64,000 bases of DNA from Choristoneura fumiferana (GCF_025370935.1 NC_133473.1:12351196-12415195), one strand, 5' to 3'; counted from the first letter of the stretch, positions 20,503 to 34,900 are shown. Notes: a model not told the origin generated them from the letters alone. Program-made: numbers and translations.

Positions 20503-23500
20503 AAGTTTAAAAATAATAATGGTCAACAGAATTGTTATGAAATAAACTTTAAAACCTAAAACAATCTGTAGATTGCACGATCATATGTCCTCCTAACACA
20601 GGTGCAAAACGCCTACTGGGAGGCCTCTCCATTTGTAACCCTACCCATTGATTGTGTGGAATGAAATAAAACATTTTTTTGATAAGTTTGTATAATCAAT
20701 AGTTCCACCGAAAATCATATGAGATCAAGTGTATTTCATCTATTATTCTTTTTAAACTTCATTTATTTTGAGACGTTCCCGTTTCACATGAAGATTTGAT
20801 CTACAACTGTTATAAGAAATCTAAATAAATAATTTATTCATTCAAGTCTTACGTTTCTGTGCGGAGGTCTATTTTATTTAATTTTGCTACTCTGCAATCA
20901 CACCTAACGTAACCACACTGAAGTCAAGAACAAAGAAAAGAAAGCTATACTTTTTCTATTGAGATTCAATAAAACAAACGACACGTTTGAAAATATTACA
21001 AAGTGACAACTAAAACTAAAAATATTCTATTCCTTAACTTATTTGAAATATAAAAAAAAAAAATAATAAGGTGGTCTCGTAGAGTACTCGAGCCCGAGTT
21101 TGCTACGTACGTACTAATTTAAAATTGTGAAAGTCCGACCCTCGCAGCTGTGCAAGGGTTAGGCTATTAGGGATGTCTGTAGAATTTAAATGGGATATGA
21201 TTTTGTGTACAGGTTACAAACAGAATACTGCCTAATGACGTGCCAGGACGATAAGGAAATATTCATTTCTCTCCGCTCCGCTGTATTAAATTATTAAAAT
21301 TAATTTACCGAAGATGCTGTATAAGAGGGTACCTTGTGCATTTGAGATTCGGAAATTGAGATTGCCAGGTAGTGTTGAAAGAGTCGAGTTATGAGAGGGT
21401 TTTAAGATTTTTGCGCTGTCAAAGACTTGGGATAAATGAGAACATAACGAGTACCTAAAAAGAAATCTTGAAGTCGGACCCAATGTTATGTTTGCGTAAT
21501 GCAACTAATATTAGTAATGAGTAAACGTAAGCTCGTTTAACTTTTATTTCATTACAAAAGTTTAATTTGTGTTATTTAAAAAAAACTGGTTTTTATGAAA
21601 TAGAACAAACATTCGTTTTATTCTATTTTACTCTCTCATACTTAATTTTACTCTGAATTTAGTTTATTGTCAAAATAAAGTAAATTGTTATATTTACAAC
21701 ATTGATTGTTTATTTATGTTTGCAGTGCAAGTTATGTACTTGCCGTAGTCATAACTACACCTTAAGTAACTTGCAAGTCTTTCTCTGTTGCTTTAAAATT
21801 TTACTTGCTGTTATATCATTGCCTTTTATCAAACATGCACCAATATTGGCATCCAGACGTCATTCAACTCGGCATCCTCCCGATTCTTTAAGTTTCAATG
21901 TCGCATTGCTCCAGAGACTAGCTTCGGGTAGAAAATTGTTTCGCCGTTATTATTCCGAGTTTTAATCAAGGGAACTCAAGTCGGGAGGGCCGGCGTCTGG
22001 GAGAAGTCTGCGTGTCGTTACTGCCCTCTCTGCACAGTAATTGCGTGCGAAATACCCCGTAAGAACCCATCTTCCGTAATGACTTTATTAAGCTACAACG
22101 AAATATGTAGATATACGTGATGCGGTATATTTTGCATCCAAGTTGAGTCGTGTCATTTCAATGAAATCCTAGTGTCTACGTGCCCTACGGATTAAGAAGT
22201 AAAACTAGTAAATTTGATGCTGCATTTTAAACATCGATCGATGTATGGAAATATTTGTCAACCATAATAAAATCTTAAACAAATTACAGGGGCTACACTA
22301 AGACAACCGTGTGCTAAAATATTTTGGATTATTTTTGAGACACCTCGAATACGAAATAGAGAAATAATACATTAATTGCAGTGAAACGGAACTTTTAACT
22401 TGCTGTCATATAAAGGCTCATCCATATTCACAAAACAGACGACATTTAAATTGAAATTTCACATCAATAAATTAAATAAATGTTCCCTGCAATTGGCTCT
22501 TAAAAATCAATTTCTCGCTATCTATTCGCGTCGTGTCGCACAACAAAGTATCTGGCGGTTGCGCTACTCTCATTTATACTTAATCCTGTTTGATATATTG
22601 GTCCATTAGGAGAGTTGTCCCAGCTTGCTCGGCGAGATTGTAAGAAAGTAGCAAGTAACAAGGGCGATATACCTCTTTTTAACCCTTACTTATGTACTAC
22701 CAGTAAATATAACTACAGAGCCAAAAGCCACAACGGAATGAAGTGTTTTTAGAAGTAAACAACTCTGCGTTTAGATATCTTTTAAATGCTAAGTCTGTCC
22801 AATTGTAATGAAAGTAGGTAATATTGTTTGGTAGCCCAATTTCTTTAGGTAGCAAACTAGAAGGATCGTCGGGCCGCGAGGCGAGGGGTAGACGAGCGGT
22901 GCAAAGGTTTATCATAGGATGTTCTTCCGTTGGGTGTCGTTTCGCGGAACTTGCACAAATTGGATCGCACTTACCGTTGAAGCAATACCCCTGCTGAGAA
23001 CGAGGAGTTGCGTTGCGCTTCTAACAAACTGCGTGCTGCTATCACTAGCTCTTTCTGTGTAGAAGCTATTTCTGTATTTCTGGCTAAATCAGTGGTTTAC
23101 AATATCGTTTTGATCAGGGACTTTGATTTCTTTCCTAACATTATTAGCAGGCTACACAAGGTTAAAAATAAACTGTAACCATGTATCAGTTAGAAAACAA
23201 TCTTTATACATTACGTGTAGGTAACATAAGTACGAGTAAGTGTAAAGTTTCAAAAATTACTATTATTAACAGTGTGATCATTGTAAACAGATAATTTAAA
23301 GTAGAAAATTCAGTTTGCATCAAACAGATTTTTAGCTTGCATCTTCTGAAAAATATTTTGTGTTAATTATTTTTGCTCTTGCTGATCACGGATAGTCCGA
23401 CAACCGCTGCTTGGGAATGACTGGGCAAGAAATATATCCCTAGTGTACCTACAACTTACAAGGATAGGTTCCCAACTGTCAACCTCCAATTTGTTTAATT

Positions 23501-23610
23501 CGTAGGTGTCACTGCAGTCAAGAAAGATTTTTTCAAAATGGCCGCGCCGCTTGGCAGTAAATTTTAAATATGGCGCTGCCATTCCACAGGATATGTTAGA
23601 GATAAAGGAA
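20503..23610. other. Mostly unique intronic sequence
   Basis: No delimited transposon or convincing exon was recognised. About 20570-20690 looks like a short retroposed 3' end (GGCCTCTCCATTTGTAACCC followed by GAATGAAATAAAAC). Around 21840-22080 and 22860-23050 the composition is more balanced and complex than the flanks, as in conserved intronic non-coding DNA. An 89-codon minus-strand frame at 23367-23636 has no recognised homology. Confidence 0.35.
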
Positions 23611-24372
23611 AGGACACGTATTTTTTTAGCGCCCAAATTTGGCCAAGGTTGACCTATTCGGAGAAATTGACGAACAAAATACTAAAAAGTGAGCAAACTC
23701 TCTCACTTCTGTAGATGCTGTAAAGCAAATTGCTACTTAGTTAATTACTGGCTTGCTTATTTATATAAACGTCTTAAACTTTCGTGATTTTCACTCATAG
23801 TCAAAATACCACGCGTAGGACTTATCACGCTAACACACACGAGTAATATTTACCTCGACGTTTCGGAAACATTACAGTGGCCGTGTATATGTATATTTTT
23901 TTTATCAAATAGCTGGCAAACGAGCATGCGGGTCCCCTGATGGTAAGCGATCACCGCCACCCATGGACACCTACAGCATAATAAGAACTGCGAGTGCATT
24001 TGTGGGTGTTGTTTTTTATGTTAGAGAACATAAAAAAATAATGGACCGGTGTTTTGTTATTTCGGCTCAAACTTAGATAAACAAAAAACACACTTCAAAG
24101 TTTCATACTTCGGAAAGCTTCACACATTTTTTTTGTAAATTATGAGTTTGAGCCGTTCATCAAAGGTTTGAGCCGAAACAACAAAATACCGGTCCATTAT
24201 TTTTTCATGTTCTTCAACATATAATCAAACCAGTAATTAACTAGCAATTTGCTTTAACAACACTTTCTACAGAATTTAGAGGGTTTGCTCACTTTTTAGT
24301 ACTTTGGAGATTTGAAGGTCAATTTCTCCAAATAGGTTGTTTGGGCAACTAAAAAAAAATACGAGTCCGTTA
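23611..24372. mobile_element. Foldback element with interrupted left arm
   Basis: GGACACGTATTTTTTTAG at the left is the inverted partner of the AAAATACGAGTCC region at the right. The arms continue through GACCTATTCGGAGAAATTGA, ACTAAAAAGTGAGCAAAC and GCAAATTGCTACTTAGTTAA, and resume as AATGGACCGGTGTTTTGTTA / GGCTCAAAC at 24035-24070, paired with 24169-24220. About 260 bp (23750-24015) interrupt the left arm and contain GGGTCCCCTGATGGTAAGCG, a common lepidopteran dispersed repeat, so that is a secondary insertion. No target duplication was found. Confidence 0.6.
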
Positions 24373-27243
24373 TTTTAAACCACTTTCAAACATAGATAAA
24401 AATCAAACAAATTGAAGCCGGGCAGGTTGCTTTCCTTGTTAGTGAGACCGCAACAGACGTTGCATTAATTAAAACCTGATTTTGCTAAATATTAGCACAT
24501 CAATTCAATCTTCTCTACCTATTAAAATTTCATGTAACCACGAATGAAAATGCAGGAGAGCCTAAAAACTTTTTTAATAACAACAACAGATTTTATTTAA
24601 AAGAACGCGCCCGTACCTTATTTTGATACTGATAAAATTTGTGAAAAAGAAACTCAATTTGCGCTTATCGAGATCCGGTATCAATCTATTTTGTTTGCAC
24701 GCTTCGTAACAATAATAGCGGAGGAGGGGAGTTTTTAAAAGTCGGTTTTAAACGTAAGTAATACATTATCGGTGTGGCGTTGCTTTAGAGCTTTTCTCGG
24801 TATCGTCGGAAACGAGTTGCGGATAAATGATTGATGGCACTGCGCTATCACGCGCGGCTTTCACGAGGCGACAAATATTTCACGCGCCTCACGCTGCCAC
24901 ATGGCTCTGCTTACGCTTTGATACGTCGTATAACAAGTCAAAAAGTGCACAGATATCAAAAATGTATATTTTTTACCTAGTTTAGTTAGTATATGCTTTA
25001 ATATTATGAAATATTTTTACGTAGGTACTTCTGTGATGTTTCCTGCATTTGTGTGATGTTTTACCAGAAACGGGGGTAGGTATGCCAATCTCCTCCCTTT
25101 AATACTTGCCAATGCAATTTAATTACCACATAATTGACGTAGAAATATATTTGCTCTTACATGATACCGGGTCTTAATTTTGGTTTCCATTAAGGTCACA
25201 TCTTCCACCCCACACAACCAAGTATTGCAAAGTCATAAATAAGGTTTAAGAAAGAAATCTTCTACGCGGACCTGTGTGCTGTGTTTGCTAAATATTACCT
25301 ACACACACTTGTGTGGCTCGAGTACACCGAGACACCGTAGAGGGTGGAAATCTTAGTATCACATGGCTAGATTAGCTTTAAGCCAAACTTTAAAGAGCCG
25401 CAAAGGTTCATTTGAATGGAACTCGGTGTAGAATTTGCATACTTATTTACATTATCTCTGCAGCACACAAGTGGGGGTCTTTCATTATCAAATTCGCAAT
25501 ACAGAGGGGCGCTGGCTGAATACAAACTCGCAGTTGAAAGTGATTATCAACAAATTCCATGCAAAAAATAGTACCCGATTAACAAAGCAATAAAACTACG
25601 GCTGGTTCGAATACGAAAACCAGAGAGTGGGCCGCCATAGTATTATTCAACATTATTTATTTATTTAAAACACTAGTTTCTTTAGTACCTATTTTGAATG
25701 TAGTAGCCAACGCTTGTTATTTCACTTAACCTAGACTAAACTGACTGTTATTATGTATACTAAGTTGTTTGTGAATCCGATTTAACAATTACAAATTATA
25801 TTTGAACAACTTTTAACTCCCATTGTTAAGGATGTTGTTTCAAAATGACCTCAACAATTTCAAAGACGTTTATTTAGGCACAAGAGAGAGAATACTTTTC
25901 CTTTTACTTAACGGAATTTTAATCAAGCGAGGAATCCAAGCGAAAGTTTTAGTAACCTATAGAGATGTTTACTTTGGGTAAGAATTTTATTAGAGAAAGA
26001 ATTGCTCACACTTTTGTAATATCAGATAGCACTTAGCGGTAATGACTCGAATGGTCTGCGTGCTGGTGGAGTTAGAAGCCCCGACTGTCTGCACAACGGT
26101 TTTACAAACCCTGAATAATGAGATCCTGAAGTATAACAAAGCTTTTCTCCAATTGAGATGCAATTTAATCCATTTTTTGTGAATTTTAGTTGAGGGTCGT
26201 CTACGTGGAGATAATTAAATTCAACCCTTCTACTCTCTCGAGCAAAGGAAAGCCCCGTAAATTGGAAAACTAAACTGTGCGGATCTCACCCCGGGATTCA
26301 ATTAGGTGCTAATCATATCTGGAGGGCGTGAGCGGATCGATGGAGAGCTACCCCTTCGTGCATCTTAACTGATGCTACAAATCAAAATAGGACTCGATGA
26401 CTCCGAAGCACGGTTTAACGAAGTTGGTTAAGTCTGTTAACACGGCCTGCTCACGCGTGCTGTCGGGTCCGATATTCAACCGTGTAATGTATCCTGTACC
26501 TGTTATAAAGGGACTACGTCAAACTGTGCATGAGTAATATTAAACTATTATATGTATAGATTAGCATATCCATTTATGCTGTTGCACTACACTTTGAGAA
26601 AATGGCTTATAATAAAAACTGGGGCTCTACTAGTATTTTCATTTTTATACAAAATTTTAAATTGAAAAATAATCACCATTTTATTTCACGGTGATCAGAT
26701 GACTACATGAGCCTCATCTTTGTAGGTACAATATTGGAATGTACGTGAAGTTTGGTGTCTTCATCGACCTGGGGCGGTCGCTGCGAGATCTTCGGTCACT
26801 GACAATCAAACAAAGGCTAGATTACTAGTAAACCATTTTACTATCCTGTCTACAATTCGCATTACATTTCACTTGGCTTATCTATGTGGCTAGCAAAATA
26901 TATATTTGAAGAATATAAATACTATACTATTAATCTATCGAATAAAGCACGACCATGTAGGTTACTCACGAGTTCGACAAAGATTCGCTGCATTCGTAAA
27001 CGACACCAATAGTAAAAGCACTTCTACAGACGTGCTCCTCCAATCCCTTTTATATTTCGTCTCGCCTGCTGGCGTCTTTCAGGTACATCTAGGTATCGCT
27101 GCCTCACTGAAAAATTCTCCCAAGTCATTCAGCTGTAAACTCGTGTAACTTACACTGATACGCTTTTGCACTGATGCAAAAGGTGGGCTGAGTTTAATTA
27201 TAACCACAGAGACTAAAGTTGATTGTCACTAGTATTTCATAAC
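24373..27243. other. Mostly unique intronic sequence
   Basis: No transposon or exon was recognised with confidence. The blocks at about 25300-25600 and 26080-26480 are complex, contain repeated homeodomain-type TAATTA/TAATT cores, and could be conserved regulatory DNA. This is an impression from composition only. Confidence 0.3.
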
Positions 27244-27419
27244 GATACTGCAATGCCACGTATCTAACCTTAAAAAAGTAATAAATTTGAAAAATCGCGG
27301 CTAATAGTTATTATTATAAACACAACAAAGATATTGAATTTTAAAGCTCTACTGTAAAATTTTGTCTCTAGTCAGATACGCGGCATTAGCCATTGTTGGT
27401 TACGCGGCATTGCAGTATC
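27244..27419. mobile_element. MITE with GATACTGCAATGCC termini
   Basis: GATACTGCAATGCCACGTAT at the left is mirrored by TTACGCGGCATTGCAGTATC at the right. A second internal partner, AGATACGCGGCATTAG, lies next to the right terminus. The interior is AT-rich and non-coding. Family unassigned. Confidence 0.6.
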
Positions 27420-28696
27420 ATCGACGATTTATCATTCTATAGCAGGTAATAAGGGGCTTACAAATCATTGTTAATGTTTTTGATAGTTTTCGAAGCATCG
27501 AACTACGCTGTTACGGCGAATAGTTGAAAAGGAACGTACTGTTATCGCACGTCGTTGCCCAAGAATGTGGACGACAGAAAGTTCCTCCTCCATTATAACG
27601 CGCAAACATCCTCGGAACACCGAACTATTGACCCGAGCCTCCACATAGACAACTTTTAATATCACGAAATTGCCTCTACATCATTTAGTCGCTGCAAATA
27701 TTACTTTAATCCCAGAGCAATAAAGTTTAAGTGTCTGTGCTTGCGGGGAATGCAATAAAACCTTTTGAAATTCAAGACGAATTGTCAAAGTCCTAGCTGT
27801 TTCTTTCCCACTAAGGTGATACGCAGTAAAAGTAAGAGTCTGCTGTCTCTATCTAGTGAATGTCACGGTTATATTGCAAAGACGGCTTGCAAGACGACGA
27901 CGACGATGAAAATTCTTGGTACACCAATGTTATCTTATGAGGCAGAGGAGCTGTAATATGTTATTGTAAATAAATATGACAAGTGGAGCGCAATATTTAA
28001 AAGTACTTGGGTAACAGTAATAAACTGCGAATAAATATTTTTGGGTTCATTGAAATAGAAATAGAAATAGATATAGGACTAATATTAGTATTTATGATCC
28101 ACTTGCTTTTAGGAGGGAATATCTTTTACAGTTATCATTGAGCGTTGTTCAAAAACATTTTTTCGTTTGATTAGTGACTACACTAAGCACTAATTTCAGA
28201 AGTTAACATCTTTTATCATCAATAAAAATTCTACTTTGAAATTCGGTAACGTTCTAAATCTGTGGCTTTCTAAAATTGACCGTAACACATTACTTTTTTA
28301 CTGCGATATGGGTAACTTCCCCTTCGTGGCCAGGGCGGGGTTGGTGTCCTTGTAAAAGCAGGTTTATGACAAACACGTGCCGACCCCAGAAGACGAAACA
28401 TATCGAATGTACTACGAACCTAACGAAAGGGCAATGGACTTCAATAAAATTTACACAAGCTGTATTCTTTATGGAGCTTGCTCAAATAAACACTGGGCGC
28501 CGAGTCCGCGTAATGAGAACATAAATACAAAGTAAAACAAACGACATTTACTGTGTTATGAGAGGTGGGTAACTAATAGTAAAAATAAGGTACGTACTGA
28601 AAATGTTGTCTGATTATTGCTTTTATACCTAACACAAAGTGTTGGGTAATTAATTTGGAATATTTTGAACATGAAACTACCGTGAAACTCACTCAT

Positions 28697-28855
28697 ATTA
28701 AATGATATTGTAACGGGTAACTCACGTCTTAAATCGAGTTTAGCTCGACATGTTCGAGTCGCGTGCTCCTGTGAAGAAGGGCTACGAAATAGCCCGAAAC
28801 ATGTCAAGCTAAACTCGATTTAAGACGTGAGTTATCCGTTACCATATCATTTAAT
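28697..28855. mobile_element. Palindromic MITE (ATTAAATGATATTGTAACGG)
   Basis: A long inverted repeat: ATTAAATGATATTGTAACGG, CTCACGTCTTAAATCGAG and TTTAGCTCGACATGTT on the left are mirrored by AACATGTCAAGCTAAACTCG, ATTTAAGACGTGAGTTATCC and GTTACCATATCATTTAAT on the right. The loop holds GTGAAGAAGGGCTACGAAAT. A single arm of the same family is at 41155-41203. Confidence 0.65.
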
Positions 28856-29229
28856 TTGGAATATTCCAGAATAATCCAGAATATTAGTATGGTTGGTTTA
28901 GTTTGATGGAGTACATGCTATGTCTGGCGAAGTTAAATATCAAATTGGCAAATAAAGGATGTCAAGTTAAGAAATGCTTATCAAGTTTTTATGAATAAGA
29001 AGTTAAGGTCTGGATCGCTTTTGCAACCTTACATTCTAAGTCTGCCTCTAAGCGTGCTTGCGCTGCTGTGTTCTACCACGGAAAGTAAGCCCGGGAAATT
29101 ACCGACACGTGCGGCACTCCATCTTGTATCTTTCCTTTAGGCTGGTTGTGGTAGTGCTTACTTACCATCAGATGAGCCACTAGCTCGTTTCCACTTTTAA
29201 CGGTTGCCGATTCAGTATTACCACATTTA

Positions 29230-29385
29230 GGGCCTCTGCACACCGCTTTGTTAATCGCGCCGTCGACGTTCGTTTGTATCGATACAAACGCGATACGCAC
29301 ATGACTGTATGGCTGCTCTATGGAAACAATAATTTCTAAAATACACATCGACGGTGTAATTAAAAATCGCGGTGTGCAAAGGCTC
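29230..29385. mobile_element. MITE with GGGCCTCTGCACACCGC termini
   Basis: GGGCCTCTGCACACCGC and the inner GCGCCGTCGACG are mirrored by ACATCGACGGTG and GCGGTGTGCAAAGGCTC. A second small palindrome, TTGTATCGATACAA, lies inside. A clear target duplication was not found. Confidence 0.6.
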
Positions 29386-31889
29386 ATATACCTGAATTGC
29401 CAAGAGTTTACAAAATTGGTTCTTTTATTCTTTTTATCACGTGAATCTTTTCTGTTCAAAAAACCGTTCAGTTCTTTTCTGTTCGAGCGGCCTTTTTATA
29501 AGAAACTGTAGGAACTGCAGATTGATTTGAAAGATGTCGAACATACCATGACTACTAACTAAATCGTGAAACCTTATGTATTTGAATCTGTTGGAATAAA
29601 AACGTTTCCATAAATAAACAGAAATAGATTGTTCCACGAACTGCAAAAATAGAACTGGCCATTTTTCCAGCTATCAGCCAGTTTATGTGGCGTTGGCGTG
29701 GCTCCTGCCTGTGTCTGTCCGTTCCATGGGGACTAGTATTGCTATTTTTATAGCAAACAAGGACCTAATTGACACTTCTGCACACTTCATTAAATGCACC
29801 ACCGACTGAGAGGGGCGACTCTCCGGAGCAAACGCTCCGTGGTCTGTCCAATAAATACAAAATCAAAGCCTTACTAGGTACTTTAATGCTGTCGTAACTA
29901 ATTGAAATTCTTATTACCGATACTATTTCATAAACTTTAGCTTTGTTATCTAATAAAAGAGTAGGTAAGTATCTTGACTCACCAACAGACAACACACTGA
30001 AATACAGAATTGATTATTATTAAGTTGACATATTCCTTGAGGATCACAGAGGTGCAATTTTTTGAACTTCCCGTGGAATAAAGAGTGTAATCTTATATGA
30101 CGAATTTATATTTAACCGGAGAAAATCAAAATAGAAAATCCGGCACAGGAATAATTTTCGGTCGCGATATTGAACGCGAGTGCCATATATTTTGTCAGTG
30201 GCGGGTAGTGATGGATCGTTTATAATTTATTTACCTATACCACCTACTCGCCCGCACCCACTTTATAAGCGGCGTCAGCAAAATTGGCTCCTTGGGGACT
30301 TTTTCTCCAATTATCGGTGAACGGTGGGGACGGCATTGTTGATCGGTATAAAATACGATACGAGAACCTGTCTCTGTATTGCACCGTAGCGAGGAGAATA
30401 ACGGCGATAAGGGTAAACAAATTGCAATACTTGGAGCCTTATTACCCGTCGCATCAATCATGGTACCCCTAAAGCGTACTGCGCGCACCAGGCCTCTCAA
30501 TCGCGAGCTGACCTATTGCGTTATGATGACGTGATTTATTCTTTGCGAATATTTTTGATAAATCGATTGTTGAAAAAAACTGATTTGAAGTTTAAGCCTC
30601 GTTCTAAAGACAAAGCTAGACGAATTACTTTTTTTAAGGGCACCATACCCAAAGCTTACTATGAAGCCTCCGTTTTATGTCTGTTCGTCTGCCGCAGGGT
30701 TTTATTTTTTGAACTGGAATATAGGTGTTTTTATATTAGTGTGGCCACCACAACAATAAGAATAATACTCGTATATGAAAGTGATAGGTATAAAAGTTGA
30801 AAATTAAAAGGGGATTCCAAGAAGATTCCAACTCGCCCTTGGCCGATTTTTCATGTTTGTTTAGAAAAAAAAGTGTCATCATCATTATTGATGTTCATTA
30901 AAGAAATTACTTGCTGCATTAAAGGCGATATAAACAAAGAGCGGTGTTATATTTTGATTTTGTGAAACTAGGTATATATCATCTTAAAGCCGCCAAGCGA
31001 CGCAGACACGTTCAAAGACTTCCTCCGATGGGCTTAACCACGAACGCTAATAAAAAAATAATAAGGAGACTTTATTACCGGCTGTTTACGATAGAAGATA
31101 AAAAAAAAGTAATCGACGGTGTGACGTCACAGCCCAGTGAGCCGACTCGGCGGGCGGCGAGGCGGCGGCGCCCACAACGCTCCGCAAATACGAGAGATAG
31201 CCTCGTCCGGAAATTCAATCAAGCTCGCACGGAGATTCGATCAAGATTGGGGTAATTAAAATACCTAAATTTTTACCTATACATACCCTGCATTCAGTAG
31301 CTGGTTTGTGGTTACTTGCTCATTTTTTCTTTGCTTGATTTCTTCCTGGGAATCGAATTCATGATGAAACTTTTAACATGGTCCACGCTGAGGTTTCCTT
31401 TAAAGGTGGAAGTGATTACATAAGAGGTCGGTTAGTTCACTTTGCATTCGACCCAAGGTATGTACGTAGCTCTACTCGCGCATTGTCCACTATAGAAATT
31501 CAATATGGAATCGAGCCGACGACGCGGTCGAAGGTAATTAAAAATACGTCACGAGCAGCCGACCTTTCAATTCGACCATATATCGAAATTCGGAATGAAT
31601 CATTTCCCGTTTATATTTGTACGCTACCGTACACGGGCCTGTTTGTTGTTATTTCGAGATTGAATTATTTTGCCGATTTAATGTTAAAACATTCGTTCGT
31701 CTATCACGTTGTTTGAAGATATTTCGTTAACGTGATTATTTTAAGAAACAGTGTATCTGGATTTTTTTTAACACACCAAACGAGTTTCATGACAGTTTAT
31801 TTCTAATTTAAAACAATAGCTGTTACGTGCGTAGTGATCGAATAACGGTCATCAATCAAGGCAAAGGCTGTAAACGTCGCTCTATAGTA
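29386..31889. other. Mostly unique intronic sequence
   Basis: No transposon was delimited. Around 30180-30480 and 31110-31255 the sequence is GC-richer and complex. An open frame of about 103 codons ends in an Arg-rich stretch at about 31130-31255, directly after an ACGTCACAG that could act as an acceptor, but no homologous protein is recognised and no partner exon is evident. Confidence 0.3.
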
Positions 31890-31985
31890 TAGGAAGAGAT
31901 CCCTTTAAGGGATAAGTTCGCCTTTGTAAATCTTATTATCCTGTGTTCTGTTATTTTCATGAGTTTAATGTACAATAAAGAGTTT
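31890..31985 (+). mobile_element. LINE 3'-UTR fragment (plus strand), copy 2
   Basis: GAAGAGATCCCTTTAAGGGA, TAAGTTCGCCTTTGTAAATC and GTACAATAAAGAGTTT match, in the sense orientation, the minus-strand tails at 6296, 37826 and 58692. AATAAA is present. Confidence 0.6.
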
Positions 31986-34900
31986 TAGAATACAATACAA
32001 TAATATTAGTAATTAGATTGGTAGGTAAATAAACAATTTAATAGAGTTAAGCTAAATTCCATTTGATACAACACAATGCTGCATTGTCTGAACTATCAAG
32101 ATCTTTCGGAGCAGATGTCGTGAATCTACTGTAATATCTGTCATATTAATATAACATTGTTTTAGTGGAGCCGGTGGGGCGTTATCCAGGGGCACGTGAT
32201 TTCGTCACTAGGGAGATGTCTTATTATTCACCGAGTGGGAACGTCTCTGTTTTCGTTTACTAAATTAACTTTAGGGTACACCCTAAAGGGGTATTTCCTT
32301 ACCCCGCAACAGAGCCTGGGTGACATGCAGATTAATGGTATTAATAAAACACATTTGCTAATTGCACTCGGAAATTTTAAACCCTTTATTTAATTACAAT
32401 TAAAAGTTCACACGTTAAACGACAAGTGCTACGGAAGCGGTTTTGATCAAACTGAGCTCTGAGCTATGATGACTCGGAATAATGAAAAGAAAACTACCTT
32501 AAAACGTCCAATGTAGGAGAAGAATATTATTTAAGGCTATCGCAAATTCTATGTCATCAATATCGGACAGCAATATATTTTATTTATTTATTCAGTAGCC
32601 CGATCTCCGGGCAGTGCTTAGGATTGTTTCTCCAACGGCTTCCCAAACTCGACTGCAATTAGCTCTGTTCCGAGTGAAGCAATAAGTTGAAAGAACCAAA
32701 ATGACCCCCAACAATAGATTACTCGAGGGAGGGCGCATCTGGTCAGCCTGGTCGAGTGCCGCGCGCTGATTTATCTTCAGTATCCATCACGCGTCCACAC
32801 TCAGCTGAGACGTCTTGTCTACCCTCTTTGTCTAATCGTTCTGCACTCGCAGACGCGCAATTAAACGTTCACACTGATGCTTGAACATTTTTTAAAGAGC
32901 GCTAATAGCTGGATATTAATACTTCACTGGATGTTGGACACGTTTTATCAGAACTGCAGAAGCTGTAGCACTAACCCTCCATAACACCTTCATTATACTT
33001 TGCATAATATTTTGACGGCATTGGATTTATACTTCGATTGTAGAGGGGTGCCAAATCGCACCTTGCATGAATGCGCTGCCTTAGAATGTGGCCGCACTCT
33101 GCAGTGCATTTGAAAACATCAATGAATCATTCACGCTAGATTAAATAGTAGTTGACCTCTCCCTCCGTGGAGTAAACACCATTAGGGTACTAGCGGTCTA
33201 GGGGCGTTCACGTGAAAAAATTTCACACTTCCCATCACTGATAATTTTTATTGATGAATCGCTGCCAACCGTGAATGGCAATGTAATTGCATTTTTGGGA
33301 TGGTTCAAGTCTATTACAGCCGGTACGTTTGTTCGTGTGAAGATATAGGAGCAGGAGTGGCATTCAATTAAAAATGTTGGTACTGTCGTTTATAGCTGCA
33401 TTGATAAGCATGAATCCCATTTTGTTCTATAAGAAATCTCACCGTTCTGTAAATATTTTAAACGTAACTTCCCTACTACGCGCCAGAAACTTGCTAACGT
33501 CCATAGGCACCACAAAGCCGTCAGCCACTTTGCATTATAATCGAGTTGCCACAAAGTAAAACAAAATCTCTACGTTACATTAATATTCAGTGATAGGGCT
33601 CAACGCATCGCCGTCACATTGACGCTTAACATGCAAATTGCAATCTGAAAATCTAGCAAAATTGTGTGCCACTAAACATTTCCGACATTATTAATTCAGA
33701 ACACAGTTGTTTGAATCGGTTTTTGGAATATGATTTAAATGCTAAACCAATTTGTACCACTAACGCCGAATAAGAGTCTGAGCGTTGGCCGGTGGGAATT
33801 TAATTGGACAGTGGACAGTCGTCGTACGTTTATTAATTCATGGGCCCTTTTTGCACTTCCAACAATAATTACGGCTATGTAGCGTAATGCTGGAGCAGAT
33901 TTCATAGCCGCGCACCGTTATTGTGCATTTGTTTGAAAATACAATGGGCGGTTATACTTATTTTGCATATAGGCTAAGTAATTATATTAACTTAACCTTT
34001 AGGGTACGTGATGAAACTCACTTAAGTGATTACTTGGAGGCCTTGGGAGACAGAAGGTAAGTTAGTCTCACAGTCTCACGTGAACTATTAAATGACCCTG
34101 GTTAAAAATCATTATTATAATTACGATAAGCATACTCGTACTATTTGGCCGCACTTAAAATACCACTTGCTTTCTTGTAAAGATTCATAAGGCTTATAAA
34201 GATTCATTTACTTGTGAAGATTCATTCACTTGTAAAGATTCATTCATCCGAAACTGATAAATAAAGTAAAAAGATTATTTATTTACTGAACAGTACAAAT
34301 ATGTTATTATATTTTATATTAGTACATTTATTTTATTTTTGAATTTATTATATCATAATGGTTTAAAACAGTAGGGTTTTCATTTTCTCTAATAAGCTTT
34401 TTAATTATTAATAATTAGAAAAGTAGGTATCCGAATTCAATGATCAATGTATCCTTAGTATTTTTACAATAAAGTTCATCCATTACCTGGCAACGTATAA
34501 GCTTTAAGCTTTAAGCCGAAGCTGTACAGAGCTGCTTCCCTAAATCAAATTAGCAAAATTGAAATGAATCGTAAAATTAATCACAGAAAAAGATGGTCTG
34601 GCGCATAAAAAAAGGGAATTCCTGGGTGTTGATCAAAATATACGCCTCTCTTAATGAAATTAGCTAAAAGTTTAATCACCTGTTTCGGGGGATGAACGCA
34701 GGGACAGGTGCGCCAGGACACGCTGGCTCTTGCCGAAATTTACCTACTTGCTTTAATTAGGCTTGTGTAGGCTTACGGGCGGTCATTTTTCTTGTTTAGA
34801 CGTAATTGATAAAGGGCGCGCGCCAACCCGAGCCGCCACATCAAACGCTGCACCCAGCGCTCGGTTGTTTACTCGCCGCCCTACGCAGACAAATTTGCCA

